Assembly (NCBI GenBank): GCA_000695325.1
Contig: AVPN01000101.1
Coordinates: 59,430-101,752, forward strand
DNA: 42,323 bases
Source of the DNA: Pleurobrachia bachei
Lineage: Eukaryota > Ctenophora > Tentaculata > Cydippida > Pleurobrachiidae
Direction of reading: 5' to 3'
The stretch's first letter is position 1, and each line of letters begins with the position of its first letter. Below, in pieces: positions 1 to 11,300 of this stretch. The notes beneath the pieces were generated by a model. That model worked only from the letters and a program-made list of their open reading frames with translations. It was not told the origin of the DNA and made no database searches. The translations under genes were made by a program, and so were the position numbers.

Positions 1-352
1 CCGAGAGGGTCCCTAGAGGGTCCCGGGAGGGTCCCTTGAGGGTCCCTTAAAAGTCCCTTAAAGGTCCCTTAACTCGGTCGGGCTTCGTTACACCTGCCAA
101 ACTGTGTTTTGAGTGTAACGATTTTTGATTGGAGCTTCCGTTCCCGAGATATTGAGGTTAACGTCTAACAAATATCAGATGAGAAATATGTTAACCTCAA
201 TATCTCGGGAACGGAAGCTCCAATCAAAAATCGTTACACTCAAAACACAGTTTGGCAGGTGTAACGAAGCCCGACCGAGTTAAGGGACCTTTAAGGGACT
301 TTTAAGGGACCCTCAAGGGACCCTCAAGGGACCCTCTAGGGACCCTCTAGGG
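1..352. repeat. Long near-perfect palindrome (foldback element)
   Basis: Positions 1-162 and 190-352 are reverse complements over about 160 bp, with a 27-bp spacer. The outer parts are built of a short repeat of the type AGGGACCCTCA and its complement. The inner parts are unique-looking sequence. A similar single arm recurs at 831-917, so this is a dispersed family and not a lone assembly fold. The left edge runs off the window, and related AGGGACCCTC units continue to about 392. No coding potential is seen. Confidence 0.85.
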
Positions 353-610
353 ACCCTCAAGGGATCATCTAGGGACCCTCTAGGGACCCTCTAAGCGGTT
401 CCGTCGCTAATCCGAATCGGCTAATACACCGAATCGTTAGCACCGAGCAGCTGTAACCCGTACTAACGGTTCGGTGTATGTACCTCATTACATTAGCGGC
501 GAAACAGCGTACAATGTGATGTGATAGGAGTGATAGTAGTGTCTACTGTTTTAGAACTTTTGAGTGTCGAGATTCCAACCTCCCTGGTAGTGATCACGTC
601 ACCTAATCGA

Positions 611-792
611 CAGAATGCTCTCGTATATCACTCGCCATGATTGATTGATGGTGAACCACTGAACCGCCCCACCTATCATCGTGCAACACGCTCAATCAAC
701 GGATCCACTCACCCTCGTTAGTGTCACATGACGTTCAGTGGTTCACCTAACACCAACCGCCAATCATGGCGAGTGATATACTAGAGCACTCT
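611..792. mobile_element. Small inverted-repeat element (MITE-like)
   Basis: Arms at about 611-664 and 735-792 are imperfect reverse complements that share the core ATATCACTCGCCATGATTG and begin/end CAGA...TCTG. The middle of about 70 bp is unrelated. There is no coding capacity. I did not find a convincing target-site duplication, so the superfamily is left open. Confidence 0.6.
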
Positions 793-830
793 GTTCCCAC
801 ATGGTCGGTGTACCAAAATTAGCCGATTCC

Positions 831-917
831 CAAGGGTCCCTTAAGGATCCCTTAAAGGTCACTTAAAGGTCCCTTAAAGGTCCCTTAACTCGGTCGGGCT
901 TCGTTACACCTGCCAAA
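831..917 (+). repeat. Single arm of the 1-352 palindrome family
   Basis: A run of AAGGTCCCTT units is followed by the same CTCGGTCGGGCTTCGTTACA stretch that occurs at 74-93 and, inverted, at 262-281. This is a second, half-length copy of the palindromic family. Confidence 0.75.
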
Positions 918-957
918 AGAACGCCATGTTACCAGTGCTATATAGCTTCACCAAGAA

Positions 958-1275
958 TCCAACAACTTCAAGTTGAACTGAGCTGAAGTAGTCTAGATTG
1001 GCGTAGATCTCCCTGCTCAGTGAATACCATTACCGTTGGCACTCGATCAGTGTAGGGAAAGGGAGAGAGATAGAGAGAGATGGAGAAAGGTAGAGGAGAG
1101 AGATAGAGAGAGGTAGGAAGAGAGAGAAATGTAGGAGAGAGAGAGAGAGAAAGGTAGGGAGAGAGGGATTGAGAGAAACAGCTTCAAGTTGAACTGATCC
1201 ACTTTGAAGTTGTCTAGATCATCAACGTAGAGCTCAAAAAAGGTTCAGTGAACACCATTACCATTGCCAGGCTCG
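958..1275 (+). repeat. Duplicated ~95-bp block flanking GA-rich DNA
   Basis: The block beginning CTTCAAGTTGAACTGA near 965 recurs near 1184, with the shared tail CAGTGAA(T/C)ACCATTACC. Between the copies lies simple AG-rich sequence (GAGAGA, GGTAGG). No coding sequence is seen. From here to 1611 I see nothing else definite; upstream exons of the next gene could lie here. Confidence 0.6.
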
Positions 1276-1611
1276 GGGGAGAGAAACCTTGAGAGAGCTA
1301 GAGAGAGCTTCACGAACCGAGGCAACAACCCCATCTGACACAGCACCTGGAACCTCCCGGCTGCTGTTACCGATAGCTAAGGCTACATGAGAATCATGGG
1401 ATTGGGCCCACTACTATAACAGTACAATAAGTACAATGTACACGCTCATTCCTTCATAGACACAATTGCCAATAAACTAGTAGATCCCTTCTGCGAAATT
1501 TGTAATATATAAGAAAACTCTATTACTCAACAACAGAACACGCTTTCCTCTTGGTAACCATGGTAACACGTCCCTTTAAGGTAACCATGGTAACACATTC
1601 TTTTCCTGTAG

Positions 1612-2403
1612 GTTTACCGGATCTCAAGTTCCTGTACCCGAATCGGAACAAAACCCAAACCTTCAGCAAGTACATTCAGGCCAGGGAGATGGGAACGAGC
1701 GCCTATGTTAGACAGAATATTAGCGTCAGTGTAGACCTCCCATCCAGGAACAGTGTCTCCTCTTTTTCTGCAGTTTTGGGTAGGTAGAACGATGAAAAAT
1801 TATGAATCATATTATGACGTTTGTTGAGGAGTTTTTGTATGTGTGTAAAAAATAAAAATATAAGATATATTCTTAACCCCCCCCCTCCAATTAGGTGGAC
1901 CGGATGCCTCTCCTCCCTTGTTTCTTGATGATCCAGGGGCGGTGGGGGATCCATTTGATGATGAGCTATCACCCATGCAGATACATGAGGTATGTACCTA
2001 GTTTAGAGTCTAGGAGTTGGGGTTTACGAATAGGGGTGGTAGGAGCAGATGCATGAGGTACAGTACCTAGTTTAAAGTCAGGAGTCTGGGGTAGTTTTGG
2101 TAATGAAATTACCCCTCCATGAGGAAGTTGGGGGTAACAAATTTTCAAGAAATATTAATAGTATCGAACATCTTGTGTAGATCACATCACCATCTCCAAT
2201 TTCAGTCGCTAAACGGGTGTGCGGACCACTTTTCACATCCCGCTGATCAAGACGACCCGAACTCAGTACATTCTAATGGCTACCTGTATAATAATGTGGA
2301 CACCCTGGAACCAGACCTAGCACACCTAGATCTGGACTCACTGTTGAGCACTGCACAAAGTAACCTGGAAACTATCAGTAACAGTAACCCGTCACTATGG
2401 TAA
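1612..2403 (+). CDS. Unrecognised gene, last three exons
   Basis: I see three exons: 1612-1779, 1895-1989 and 2206-2403. Acceptors are CCTGTAG, CCAATTAG and ATTTCAG; donors are GTAGGT and GTATGT. Phases join cleanly (1, then 0) and the frame stays open to a TAA at 2401-2403. The product begins within a codon (phase 1), so at least one upstream exon is missing or unrecognised. The first exon is basic and polar (LPDLKFLYPNRNKTQTF, then SAYVRQNISVSVDLPSRN). The second is acidic and proline-rich (FLDDPGAVGDPFDDELSP). The third is rich in Asp, Asn and Ser. I do not recognise a family. An acidic tail of this kind occurs in transcriptional regulators, but that is only a guess. The last 14 codons come from the first unit of a minisatellite. 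Confidence 0.55.
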
Positions 2404-2554
2404 CCTGGAAACGATCAGTAACAGTAACCCGTCACTATGGTAATCTGGAAACGATCAGCAACAGTAACACGTCACTATGGTGACCTAGAAACGATCAGTA
2501 ACAGTAACACGTCACTATGGTAACCTGGAAACGATCAATAACAGTAACCAGGCT
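2360..2554 (+). repeat. 40-bp minisatellite spanning a stop codon
   Basis: About 4.8 units of 40 bp with the core GTAACCTGGAAACGATCAGT followed by AACAGTAAC(C/A)CGTCACTATG. The first unit is coding and supplies the C-terminus of the preceding gene. The reading frame ends at the junction with the second unit; the rest is 3' flanking DNA. Confidence 0.85.
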
Positions 2555-2926
2555 AGATTCTAATTATCGATTATTTTTGGGATTTTTAAAACCAAAAGTT
2601 TTAGAGTTTTGGTTTTTTCTGTGCATTTTTCTCTTATCTGTAAATGCAAAATGTTGTTATATATTTGACTTATTTTGTGCTCGAAAGCACAAGTTAGTGT
2701 TATCGTGTAGCGGATTGTACATGTACGTACCACGTTGTTTTTGTATTCTCTATTGTTCTTCTTTTCTCACTTATGCTGAGCTCCCGCCGCTGACAATCAT
2801 TATCATTGTAAAATAATGTATTTTTATAAACTTTCAAATGCTTGGTTCCCCCTACCTAGGGAAAGTTAGCTTCCCCAATTTTATTGTACTCTCTACTAAC
2901 CCCATCACTGTTACCATACCAACTAG

Positions 2927-3880
2927 ATGGTCAAGATTCGGGCATGTGTTCCCCCAGTTGTGATGCTTCAGATCATTTTCCTCATAATTCTCTGTACCAA
3001 GGTGAGGAGATTGTATATGCACGTGTTCCGATTTACCGGGATTTTTATCCGTCCGGTAAATCGGATCAGGAAAATTTGTCCAAGCGAGAGTGAAACTTTT
3101 TGGCTTGACCCTCTTTCACTGAAAGAGGGTCGAGCCAAGCAATTTAGTAGACTACGTTTATTCTTCAATGCAATATAGGTATCAAGATTCTAAGATGAAT
3201 TCTAACAATCTAAAATGTGTGTTTTAGGTTGACAAAGGTAAGGATTGGAATTGGTTTCTGCTGTTCATCCCCATTTGGCTGACTGACTTTCTCCTTTTTC
3301 TACCGGCATGTTTTGAGACATCTCTGGTAAGATCTCCCCTAGTTAAACAAGTAACAATCTCTCTTATCTCAAACTTTCTCAGCTCTCTCCCCTAGTTAAA
3401 GTAACAATCTCTCTCAGACTTTCTCAGCTCTCTCCCCTAGTTAAAGTAGCAATCTCTCTCCCAGGCAATTCGAGCATCTCGCTCAGCTCGGCGAGGGGAT
3501 ACAGAGCAGTTTGAGTCGAAACCAAAGTCTGTCAAGTTTATTGTCTCTTACTTCCAATTCATTGCCTGTAAAGTGACAGCAGAGGTTCTCATGTGCACCA
3601 AATACCAGTATGACATGGTAAGAGAGCTGGTATAGTAACATATGGTAACCATAGTAACCATAATTATGGTAATGGTAGTTGGATTCAATCCAAGTTCACT
3701 TTTGGGTTTTGAAAATCATCTTTCTCGGCTCTAATATTTTTCTACTCCCTTTTTTATCAGGCGCAACTCAAGTATTACTACATCTTCCTTCCGATTATCC
3801 TCATCCTACTAGGACTCTTAGTTAGCTCAGTTGTTATTACCTATCGGTCAGTTGTTAAACCTCCCTCCGTTACTCGCTGA
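2927..3880 (+). CDS. TMEM60-like multipass membrane protein
   Basis: Four exons (2927-3001, 3228-3326, 3465-3617, 3761-3880) join in phase 0 to give 148 residues. The start is the first Met that leads into a hydrophobic helix. Four hydrophobic segments are visible: VVMLQIIFLIILC, then DWNWFLLFIPIWLTDFLLFL, then FIVSYFQFIACKV, then YYYIFLPIILILLGLLV. The motif WNWFLLFIPIW closely matches my memory of vertebrate TMEM60 (WNWFLIFIPVW), and the helix order and total length agree (human about 133 residues). TMEM60 belongs with the TMEM185-type small membrane proteins; its molecular role is not known to me. Intron 1 contains two hairpins, and intron 2 has a 43-bp tandem repeat of CTAGTTAAAGTAACAATC running up to the exon 3 acceptor. 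Family assignment is from recall, not a search. Confidence 0.8.
3027..3139. repeat. Two adjacent hairpins in TMEM60-like intron 1
   Basis: First hairpin: TCCGATTTACCGG pairs with CCGGTAAATCGGA across a 13-bp loop (about 3027-3065). Second: TTGGCTTGACCCTCTTTCA pairs with TGAAAGAGGGTCGAGCCAA with almost no loop (3100-3138, one mismatch). Such loop-free inverted repeats are unusual; they may be remnants of palindromic elements. Confidence 0.7.
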
Positions 3881-5005
3881 GAGCCCGTTACCATGGTTAC
3901 CACAGAGCGGTGTTTGAAAGAAGCATTGGAGTTACCATAGTTACCAATTATGTGAGCAGCCCAAATGAAGAGGATTATTAGAAGCAGGCTAATTAGTGAC
4001 TGTGAATAGTTGTGTTTTGGGGAACGATAAATTAGACAGATCCATCCATCCGACTGTTCTCCACATCAAAGTCTTTTCTACCCCTGCTGCACTACGACCT
4101 CGACCGGGCGAGGGAGGGGGGGGGAGGGGGGGGGGGCCCTCTTACCGCATCTCCCCCCTCTTACCGCATCTCGAGTTCAAGACGGTCGACCTCCCCCCTC
4201 GCAATTCGAGGAAATGAGAGTTGGATTCACAAGAAAATCACTGATTTACACAAACACGCAAATCCAACTAGAGAGCTTGTAATAATAACACATACTGACC
4301 TCTGTGGGCGAGTTATAATGTGTGTTTCCGCTGCTGTGATCTGTATTGTAGTATCCGTCCATATGGGTGTGTGACATTTGCGTGACATTTGTGGCTTATG
4401 TGTGTGTCAGTGTATGTGTCAGTGTGTGTATCTGCAGTACATGAAATTGATAATGATTGTGTGATATCGTTTGTATGTGTCACACATTATGTGTCAGTGC
4501 GTCTGTCTGTTTGTGATGTGACATGTGGATATATTTCGTGTGAATTGAGAGTTTATTTTTTGGTAGTATCAAATTTCAAGTTGTGTATTTGATAAGCTTG
4601 TTTCTCTATTCAGCTGCTGTAGAAATAACATTGTACATTACCTATACTCAAGTACCCCTCTCTAGCATTATAAAGAATCATGGCTGAAATTCCCACGTTC
4701 TACATCTTATTTTGAGGTCGTTGACAGCCGGGATCTGGACCTATCCAGCCTACAAGGTAAGTGCAGTTGCCATGGTTACAATGGTTACCATACATTCAAA
4801 CTCAGCTCCGTCCTCCAATGGTTACTTTCGATTCGTGTTCCCACATATTACCCGTGTTTATTCTCAGGGAAACATAATACTTGTTACTCATAATGAGACG
4901 TAAGAAATTAATCCCCGCTGATTTCTGTGTGTCCCACCCCTCCCCAGGTGTGTGGGGATTGTGTAAATGTGATATCTGATCTGTGATATGTGATCCGTGT
5001 GAAAA
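3881..5005. other. Intergenic stretch
   Basis: Contains a G-run near 4108-4136, TG-rich low-complexity sequence (4380-4530) and several copies of the GTTACCATGGTTAC palindrome. Short open frames here are low complexity and I do not support them as genes. A possible small exon at 4666-4756 is listed separately. Confidence 0.5.
4666..4756 (+). CDS. Possible alternative 5' exon of the LRRK-like gene
   Basis: This stretch is bounded by a pyrimidine-rich acceptor (CCCTCTCTAG) and a strong donor (GTAAGT). It is open in one frame and reads HYKESWLKFPRSTSYFEVVD then SRDLDLSSLQ, ending in phase 1. The LRRK exon at 5858 accepts phase 1, so this could be an alternative to exon 1. It cannot splice into exon 1 in frame because a stop precedes the Met at 5006. 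Support is only splice-site and composition based. Confidence 0.3.
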
Positions 5006-5360
5006 ATGAGACGCCGTAGCGGGGTTGTAGAACGTCCCCCTGTCCAGCTACAAAGGGGTGAGGTAGAGGGAGGGGGTGAAGGTGATACGGTTGGTACACT
5101 TCGGAGAGTGAGTAGATCTGATGGGAGAAGGATTAGCGCTTCAGAAATGCCAACTGGAAGGATGAATAGTGCTTCAGAATTGCCAACTCGAAAGCTTACA
5201 AGTTTGGAAATAGCTGTCGGTAGACAATTCAGTACTGGGCGTAGAATCAGCGCATCAGAAATGGGTGGAAGGAGGATTAGCGCATCTGAGATGCGGGCTA
5301 CATCTCCAAACAGTTCCGGAGGAGGGAGGAGAATTAGCACAGATGGACGTCGGCGAAGTG
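5006..5360 (+). CDS. LRRK-like exon 1: Arg/Ser repeat N-terminus
   Basis: 118 codons ending in phase 1 at a GTAAAT donor. The exon has a repeated basic motif: GRRISASEMP, GRMNSASELP, GRRISASEMG, GRRISASEMR, plus GGRRISTDGRRRSG. The R-R-x-S core matches the consensus for basophilic kinases such as PKA and occurs about six times. It is predicted to be disordered. Human LRRK2 has no such N-terminal array; its regulatory phosphoserines lie between ANK and LRR. A different frame on the opposite strand (4888-5406) is also open, but it is a shadow of the repeat. Confidence 0.7.
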
Positions 5361-8300
5361 GTAAATGTTTGATTAAATGTAACCTTTGCGTATATCGGGT
5401 ATCCACTGTCAGACCAATGTTCTGATAGTGACAGTGTCAGACCCAATCTGAGCGCACTGTCAAATGGGGTATGGCGCCGCCATACAGGTCAGACCAACTT
5501 TTTGACCGTCTATCCTAATAATAATATCTGTGATCAATACAATCCCATTCAGTGATAATTGTAATCCCTGCTGAACACATGTGCATGTTGCCTGTTTAGT
5601 ACGTGAAGTGTGGTACGTGTTATCATGGAACTACGTCATATCTCGCAACTTTGTTTGCTGAACACATTATCATGGAACTCAACTTGCTTTGGTTGCTCAA
5701 CGCGGCAACATATTATACGGGCATGGGCATATATGCTTGCATGAGCACGGATATGCCTGATATCTGAGGTGAGAATCAAGGGTTGAACATCTTCAACTTT
5801 CACAAAACACACGCTAACAAAAGTACATACTCCTTCATAAATATTTCCATCTTCCAGCTGGTGGGAGAGGTGCTGTGGTGCTCTTTGCAAGGCGTGACGC
5901 TTCTCTACACTTCAACACCATGACTATACCAGGTATTATATCTTGTGTTCTTTATGGTGCTGGCAAGCACTCATTGGTATAACTCATATACGGCTGGGTT
6001 ATTTACATGCTTCTGTCTAGTGTCTATCTCTTTCAATGTACCCGTACCCAGTATTTCTAGCTCGAATGGATGCAGGTACAGATCTTGAAAGAGACGTACC
6101 AATTATACTGCTTGTCTATTACACCATATGTTCCACGTGTATGTAGTGAGGGGTGATCTACTCAATGGATGGTTTTACACCACCTCCATACCTTCACAAG
6201 AAGAAGGCGTCTCCCCAGCTCTTGTCTGATATTATATCTTGTTTTTTTGGTAACGAAGCAACCCCTTGCCCGGCGAGGGGTTCCTTCGTAACAAAATTTT
6301 GTTTGTGATTTAGTATGCCAGTTCACACACAAGACTTGTCTGGTGGCGCGGGCGTCGACCCGATCTGAGCACTTAGAATCTAGCGTCAGCACGAGATAGT
6401 CTGAACACCCTCTAGGCTGTGTATTATGGGTGCAGATCAGAGCACTACCCGTCCCCGTCGGAGGAGGTTCTCTTCCTCCCGGCGGAGGCCTAGTGTTATC
6501 GAAATGTGGGAGATCGTGCCATACCATAAAGGTGTGGTGATACTTAGTTACCATTTGTAAATGAAGGTTTATCGAACTGTTATCTAAGAGCCATAAAAAT
6601 TAAATCCCTGATTATCATGAAATCCCCATATTTGTGTTTTGTAACAGTTTGTTGGTCTACCAATACTCTGCCAGCTGACCGCGGTTCTCTTGAGAATAGG
6701 GTCAGGCCTGTAGGCCAATACTATGTATGATGCCTTTTCTCGTCAAACTAAAAATCCATATTGTCCGTCCCATCAGGTGAACCCCGGTCAGGGCAAACGG
6801 AGCGGTTGGAGGAGGTCCTAAAAGCCCTGACAAAGCTCCTCCAGACTGATGGTGAAGCTACGGACTTTCTGTCCATTCTGAGCCAACTGAGCGATCTTAC
6901 ATCACCTGTACTTGGTAATAAGTAGGATGAGATTGGTATTGAAACATTTTCCTAAGCTCCTACTCCTATAGGGTTGTTGTTTGCGAGATAAGTCCACATC
7001 CTAGTAACTGATCTAGATAAACTTGACTTACTTGGTAGTTGGTGTATATACTCACCCCCCCCCCATTGTACCAGGTGAAACTGCTAAAGACCTGATGGAG
7101 AAGTACTCTGCAGTCCACCAGATAAAAACCTTCATGGACATACACCAGGCGGACCCAACCCTTTTGGTATGTGCGTGTACTCAATCAATATCTAGCATTT
7201 AAAAAGAAACACCTCTTGGTGCCACATAATCGTTGTTTACCCCCAAATTAATTCCTCTCTCTATCCCTGCAGACATTTGGCATGCGTTTCCTTGGTAACC
7301 TCTGCACGGACGAGCGAGGAGCATTGTTAGTGTGTTCTGCATCTGATGACGTGGCAGTGACAGTAATGGGAACCCTCCAGAAACCACAATATATGAAGAA
7401 CCACATTGTCATGGTGAGTTACTATGGTAACCACACAATACATGAAGAACCACATTGTCATGGTGAGTTGCTATGGTAACCACATAATACATGAAGAACC
7501 ACATTGTCATTTACCACATTCTTTAATTGAAACGTAGCAACTCCTTCCAATTCAGACCCATTAAAACACCCCCTCCCCCCAAACAGTCAGAAGGTTATCG
7601 CCTGGTGGGTATGATAGCCAAGATGAATCCAGTCCAAGGAACCCTGATCCGACAACATGAGTGTAAATGGACAAATCACGTGACTCGGTCCCTGTTCGAG
7701 ATGAAGGAGTTTCCTGATTTGATAGAGAATGGTGTCATGAGTCTCACGTACTTCTTTTCCGAGGAGACTGGGGTTAGTAAATTATAGTTGCTATGGTAAC
7801 CACATAATAGTTGCTATGGTAACCAGACAATAGCTGTTATGGTAACCACATTATAGATGAAGAATCAAATGAATGAAGTAAAGTGCCAAGTTGAATTAGA
7901 AGGTAGAGCTTGGTAATTTGTGGTGTTTTGACAATTCAACTGAATCCCGTCTCCAGGGCAACTACATTCTTCTTCATGGAGTCCTAACTTTCTACCGGGA
8001 TCTGTTGACCCGTCACCATGACAACATAGCAATTCAGTTCTACATAACGAGACTGATAACAATTCTGGCTAACAGGGAAACCGTGCACGCGATACTGACA
8101 CAATCAGTTCACCAGACGGTACGTGCAAATATTCTCCTCCCTCTATCTTTCTCTCGGTTTATCTTTCTCTCGGATCTCTCCCCTCTCTCACAGCCTCCCT
8201 CTCTCGTTCTCTGACCTCTCATTCTCTCTCGAATCTCTCCCCTTTTTCTATTTCTGATCTCTCCCTTTCTTCCAGACGGTTGATAATATGAAACGGTTCA

Positions 8301-11300
8301 GTGATGACCCCCGGTTGGTTACAGCCTGTACAGATTTCCTACAAACAGTATGTGGCCTGGTGGCTGAACAACTCTCCCCTGATCCTGGTGACCCTAATGA
8401 CTCCGCTTTTGCAACGGATCGCGCCCACATGACATCCCTCAAGGTGAGTGCTAGTGATTGAGTCGACTGACACTGTGTCCGCGGTATATGACCAATTCAA
8501 CAAAATATGGGATTTTAGTTCTGTTTACTGTTTGTATGATACTCCGCTATCATGACTCTACACTTCTATGACTCGATACCCTATAACTGGCCTACAACCC
8601 TACTTATATGTATTATACAGTCTACACCACTAAATCTACCCCTACCCCCTGCATGATACTAGAACGCGACATTGGCAGCAGTACGGGAGCTAGTACGGAG
8701 TGAACAGGAGGGCGATGGAAATGGTGAAATTCTTTTTAACTGCCTTCAGATCCTTCTACATCTAGGTATTATATAGTCAGACTTATATATTTACCAGAAG
8801 TAGACTTGCTGGAACCCCAATAAATCGGGTTCCGACTTTTATATCAGTAGTTTGTCCATCCGTCGACCCAATTTTACGCATGAGCTCCTCCCCTCAGCTC
8901 CTAACCCCTACCCTTATCCCCTCTTCCCTGTCTCTAGACGAGTTTACGGTATGTGACGATGAATTTGAAGCTCAGAGATGGTCCGACTTCCTTTTTCATC
9001 TAGTCTTGGAGGGATTCTGCAGTGAGGATAAGATAAACCTTGTTGAGGTGTCAACCTACGCTCTATCACGGGTACGTGCATGTTTGGTTGGAGGGCCAGG
9101 GTTGAGGGTACGTACAATGTACGTCGTACATGTATGAAGGGTACGTACATGTTTGAAGGGTACGTACATGTTTGAAGGGTACGTGTATTTGAAGGGTACG
9201 TCATACGTGCATGTTTGAAGGGTACGTGTGTTATAGGAATCACGTGTACTCAAATGAATTGAGTACTTCGTCGGTTCCTGGACCTAGCTAAAGTAGCTAT
9301 ATTACTTTCTGTTGCAGTTACACGAGAGAGTATTTGACGTTGTGGTATCGGACGCCCAATTCTCCGCTCTGGAACGGACCATCATGTTTTACTCTGATGA
9401 TTTCCCGGTTTTTATTGGAGCTTGTAGTTCCCTCGCTTCTATCTTGCCGAAGAGAAAGGACCTGGCGAGCAAGCTCCTGGATCAGGGGATACATGCAACG
9501 GTACGTTACTATAGGCGGTCTCTAGTCCCAATTGGTAACGAAATATAGGCGATCCCTAGTCCCATGGTAACGGCATTACCTACCAGATATGATTCATGTT
9601 GTTGGTGTGTGCCCCCTTTCAAGTGTTGTTCAGGGACTCGTTTCCCCCCTCTTTCCAACATATCATACCCCACCCCCCTACTGTAGGTGATCAAGATGAT
9701 GTCTAGAACAGATACGGGAGAGAGGAGGGGAGACATACTGTATGAGGGGTGCAACTTCTTTATTACTTTCCAGGTATAGATCACACTAACTAGTGGTTGG
9801 TAGATCCCCATGACAACCACTCAAGTGGTAGATCAAGCGATTGGAATGTCCCTAACCAATAGATCCCCAACCTATTATAGGGGTTCACGCCCAACCTATA
9901 GGGGTTCACGCCTATCCGCTATTATCATATCCTAACTTTCCTGAAATGTCTCACCTAGGCCCAAGGCAACTTATAAAATCAATCTTCCAGAAATGTCTCA
10001 CGAGCATGGAGAGGAAGATGATAAAATTTGATAGTGTGGGACTCTACCTCGCCTTACTCAACATATTCAAGGATAGAAGTGAGTGTGTTTTTCATATCAT
10101 CACCAAACCAGTTGCAGTATTAGGTCAACATAAGGTCATAAACCGTTCAGTGCTACTTTGTGACGTAACACACCCTCCGTTGATATGTGTTTTTCATATC
10201 ATCACCAAACCAGTTGCAGTATTAGGTCAACATAAACCCCCGTTGTCATGGTAACACATCCCCCGTTGTCATAGTAACACATCCCCCGTTGTCATAGTAA
10301 AACATCCCCGTTGTTATGGTAACACATCCCCCGTTGTCATAGTAACATAACCCCCGTTGTCATGGTAACACAACCCCCGTTGTCATGGTAACACATCCCC
10401 CGTTGTCATAGTAACACATCCCCCGTTGTCATAGTAAAACATCCCCGTTGTCATGGTAACACAACCCCCGTTGCCATGGTAACACACCCCCCGTTGTCAT
10501 GGTAACACAACCCCCGTTGTCATGGTATGTAACACAACCCCCGTTGCCATGGAAAAATATCCTCCGTTGTCATGGTAACACATCCCCCGTTGTCATGGTA
10601 ACACATCCCCCGTTGTCATAGTAACACATCCCCGTTGTCATCGTTGTCATGGTAACACAACCCCCGTTGTCATGGTAACACACCCCCGTTGTCATGGTAA
10701 CACAACCCCCGTTGTCATGGTAACACATCCCCGTTGTCATGGTAACACAACCCCCGTTATCATGGTAACACATCCCCTGTTTTCATGGTAACACATATCC
10801 CGTTTTCATAGCAACAGAACTCCCGTTGTCATGGTAACACATTCCCCGTTGTCATGGTAACTCAACCCCTTCGTTACCATGGTAACACAACCCCCGTTTC
10901 CCAGACAACGAGACGATGGTAAATGAGCGGTGTCTGGGTGCCCTGGTCCTTCTAGCTCGGGAGGAAAGAGTTCTATTGCACTGTGAGGAAAATCCAAACT
11001 CCTTTGTCAAGGTATAATATCACCAGCTAAGAAAATGTTCCTGGAGCTACATAGGACGTCATGAGTTGTATGCTAGAAAGGTTTCAATGACAGTAGGTAT
11101 AATATTTGTACTTCCCCGTAGTATTCAATTTGAATTGATACAATCGAAATACTAAAATTATACTCAGGTGATTGAGATTGCCAAGACGTACACAATTGCT
11201 CGGTTGTTAAACCACGAAATGCTTCTCTACATTGCCCTAATCTGCAACAAGGGTAATTCATATTCACAGTGAAATTGTAATACAGCTGTACTTAGGACGT

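Noticed and set aside
4389-4592. Hydrophobic Val/Cys-rich small protein
   Set aside because: Derived from a TG-rich tract; no splice or family support.
4888-5406. Minus-strand 172-codon frame opposite LRRK-like exon 1
   Set aside because: It mirrors the Arg/Ser repeat of exon 1; proline/leucine-rich low complexity with no splice or family support.
6162-6554. 130-codon minus-strand frame in LRRK-like intron 2
   Set aside because: No domain, no hydrophobic pattern and no splice partner; it spans a hairpin.
9255-9280. TCGGTTCCTGG resembling a hAT-like MITE end
   Set aside because: Only about 11 bases match and there is no second end.
10233-10895. Regular repeat array that could suggest CRISPR
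   Set aside because: There are no unique spacers; units are a degenerate ~23-bp minisatellite in an animal intron.
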